Shown piece after piece: positions 62,567 to 64,000 of a stretch of DNA of 64,000 nucleotides. The notes under the pieces were generated by a model that saw only the letters and a list, made by a program, of their open reading frames with translations, had not been told where the DNA came from and ran no database searches. The stretch's first letter is position 1. The number at the start of each line of letters is the position of its first letter. The stretch covers positions 43,291-107,290 of the forward strand of contig NZ_FOVU01000015.1 of the NCBI RefSeq assembly GCF_900115265.1, read 5' to 3'. The position numbers and the translations under genes were made by a program. This DNA comes from Bradyrhizobium sp. Ghvi. Its GTDB lineage: Bacteria > Pseudomonadota > Alphaproteobacteria > Rhizobiales > Xanthobacteraceae.

Positions 62567-63319
62567 TCAGGCCGCGTCTTCAAATTGGGCGTAGCCACAA
62601 GCCTCGAGCTCCAGCGCGAGTTCCTTGCCCCCGCTCTTCACGACCCGCCCCTTGGACATCACGTGCACAATGTCCGGCACGATATGGTCGAGAAGCCGCC
62701 GATAGTGGGTGATCATGATCATCGCTCGTTCCGGCGATCGCAAAGCGTTGATGCCGCTTGAGACGATACGCAGCGCGTCGATGTCGAGGCCGGAATCGAT
62801 CTCGTCAAGGATGCACAGACTCGGCTCGAACAATGCCATCTGCAAAATTTCGTTGCGCTTCTTCTCGCCGCCGGAGAAGCCGACATTGAGGCCGCGCTTG
62901 ATCATGTGCTGGGGAATGTTGAGCGAACCGGCCACCTCGCGGACTCTTTTCAGAAACTCGGGGGTGGAGAATTCCTGTTGCTCGCGCGCCTTGCGCTGGG
63001 CGTTCACCGCCGCCCGCAAGAAGTTCATCGTGGTCACGCCGGGGATGTCGACCGGATACTGGAACGCCAGGAACACGCCCTTGGCGGCGCGTTCAGTTGG
63101 CTCCATCCTCAAGAGGTTCTCGCCCCTGAACAGGACTTGTCCGCCGGTGATCTCATAGCCCGGCTTGCCGGCGATGACGTGCGAAAGCGTCGACTTGCCG
63201 GAGCCGTTCGGCCCCATGATCGCGTGCACCTCACCCGCATTGACGTTAAGATGCAGGCCGCGAATGATTTCGCGGTTTTCGACACCAACATGCAACTCTC
63301 GGATTTCGAGTAGCGCCAT
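62567..63319 (-). CDS. sufC: Fe-S assembly ATPase SufC
   Basis: A 250-residue ABC-type ATPase of the SufBCD complex with Walker A GPNGSGKST, signature FSGGEKKRNEILQ, Walker B LCILDEIDSGLD and the switch His in MIMITHYRRLLD. ATG at 63319 gives MALLEIRELHVGVENREIIR; the longer open frame to 63634 overlaps sufB and is rejected. Confidence 0.97.
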   Translation of the reverse strand: MALLEIRELHVGVENREIIRGLHLNVNAGEVHAIMGPNGSGKSTLSHVIAGKPGYEITGGQVLFRGENLLRMEPTERAAKGVFLAFQYPVDIPGVTTMNFLRAAVNAQRKAREQQEFSTPEFLKRVREVAGSLNIPQHMIKRGLNVGFSGGEKKRNEILQMALFEPSLCILDEIDSGLDIDALRIVSSGINALRSPERAMIMITHYRRLLDHIVPDIVHVMSKGRVVKSGGKELALELEACGYAQFEDAA

Positions 63320-63384
63320 TATGATCTGATTCCTGAAATGCGTTATCTGGCGAGCCGCATTCGAGGAGGCTCGCAGAGGGGTGT

Positions 63385-64000
63385 TTATCCGACAGATCCG
63401 TCGAGAGAGATCGAGATTAGCTTCTGCGCCTCCACTGCGAACTCCATCGGCAGTTTTTGCAGAACTTGCTTGACGAAGCCGTTGACGACGAGGCCGACCG
63501 CTTCTTCCTGGCTGAGGCCGCGCTGGATGCAGTAGAACAGCACGTCCTCGGAGATCTTCGAGGTGGTCGCCTCGTGCTCGAACGTCGCCGAGGAGTTCTT
63601 GGCCTCGATGTACGGCACGGTGTGCGCGCCGCATTTGTCGCCGATCAGCAGCGAGTCGCAGGCGGTGAAGTTGCGCGCCCCTAGCGCCTTGCGGTGGGCG
63701 GTGACGAGGCCGCGATAGGTGTTCTGCGACTTGCCGGCGGCGATGCCCTTGGAGATGATCCGGCTCGACGTGTTCTTGCCGAGATGGATCATCTTGGTGC
63801 CCGAATCGACCTGCTGGAAGCCGTTCGAGATCGCGATCGAGTAGAACTCGCCGCGTGAATTGTCGCCGCGCAGGATGCAGCTCGGGTATTTCCAGGTGAT
63901 CGCCGAACCCGTTTCGACCTGGGTCCAGGAGATCTTGGAATTGTTGCCGCGGCAGTCGCCACGCTTGGTAACGAAATTGTAGATGCCGCCCTTGCCTTCC
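63385..64000 (-). CDS. sufB: Fe-S scaffold protein SufB, partial
   Basis: The last 204 residues of SufB; the 5' end lies beyond the window. Conserved segments include GGIYNFVTKRGDCRGNNSKI, SWTQVETGSAITWKYPSCIL, RGDNSRGEFYSIAISNGFQQ, DSGTKMIHLG and the C-terminal GDKCGAHTVPYIEAKNSSAT, with the Cys and His used for cluster building, and FEHEATTSKISEDVLFYCIQ. It heads the visible sufBCDS series, next to the nitrogenase genes. Confidence 0.96.
   Translation of the reverse strand, partial: EGKGGIYNFVTKRGDCRGNNSKISWTQVETGSAITWKYPSCILRGDNSRGEFYSIAISNGFQQVDSGTKMIHLGKNTSSRIISKGIAAGKSQNTYRGLVTAHRKALGARNFTACDSLLIGDKCGAHTVPYIEAKNSSATFEHEATTSKISEDVLFYCIQRGLSQEEAVGLVVNGFVKQVLQKLPMEFAVEAQKLISISLDGSVG

Noticed and set aside
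1..64000. CRISPR arrays, tRNA or rRNA genes, complete insertion sequences
   Set aside because: I saw no regularly spaced repeats, no tRNA cloverleaf or rRNA segments and no intact transposase; the gene-poor regions may hold IS remnants too short to name.

Overview
The window looks like part of the symbiosis island (or symbiotic plasmid) of a Bradyrhizobium-type legume symbiont. The evidence is a rhizobial type III secretion system (T3SS; nolT, nolB, nolW, nopX, nopC, nopA, rhcV) controlled by several tts boxes, lying beside a nitrogenase region in which nifH-nifQ-nifV-nifW-fixBCX, nifB, nifS and nifDKENX are separate groups with -24/-12 (sigma-54) promoters and NifA-type TGT-N10-ACA sites. 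FixA, nifA, a full nifU and the nod genes are not in the window. Both ends cut genes: nolT on the left, sufB on the right.

Bases 1-11.2 kb: T3SS. nolB-nolT run leftwards and nolW rightwards from a shared intergenic region. nopX has its own tts box, and a third box drives nopC-nopA followed by an inner-membrane ring protein (SctD type), two small genes in YscX/YscY positions, rhcV and a TPR lipoprotein. Bases 11.2-20.9 kb: a tts box, a 70-codon ORF, a ferritin-like diiron protein and an active/inactive pair of M16 peptidases; then two ParA/MinD-like ATPase genes; then nopM, an LRR/NEL E3 ubiquitin ligase effector on the minus strand with its own tts box. Bases 20.9-27.9 kb: gene-poor, decayed DNA with a few small ORFs and the wreck of a molybdate uptake locus (modA/modB remnants, a modC with altered catalytic motifs, a frameshifted DUF2478 gene).

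Bases 27.9-64 kb: the nif/fix half. ahpC-ahpD have a sigma-54 promoter. On the minus strand follow fixX, fixC, fixB, nifW, nifV, nifQ and nifH, with the nifH promoter and two NifA sites. Upstream of nifH are a broken ArsC-like nitrogenase-associated gene and an OmpW-type porin gene. Next, again mostly minus, are a 2Fe-2S ferredoxin, a nifB operon (nifB, fdxN, a small membrane ORF, two NifZ-domain genes, a DUF3024-like gene, a small conserved-looking ORF, a broken DegT aminotransferase, a 73-aa ORF and a Rieske protein), nifT/nifS with Nfu- and IscA-type proteins, an unknown 196-aa gene, a second Rieske protein, then nifDKENX with the NifX-associated genes and fdxB. The right end is sufB-sufC-sufD-sufS.

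Together the genes form a delivery system for host-directed effectors plus the structural, cofactor-assembly, electron-supply and Fe-S-supply genes of Mo nitrogenase. The most unusual points are nifV (homocitrate synthase, absent from most rhizobia), the diiron/M16 module behind a tts box, the ParA-like pair, and at least four nitrogen-fixation-related genes caught in decay. All names rest on reading motifs and gene order; no database search was possible.
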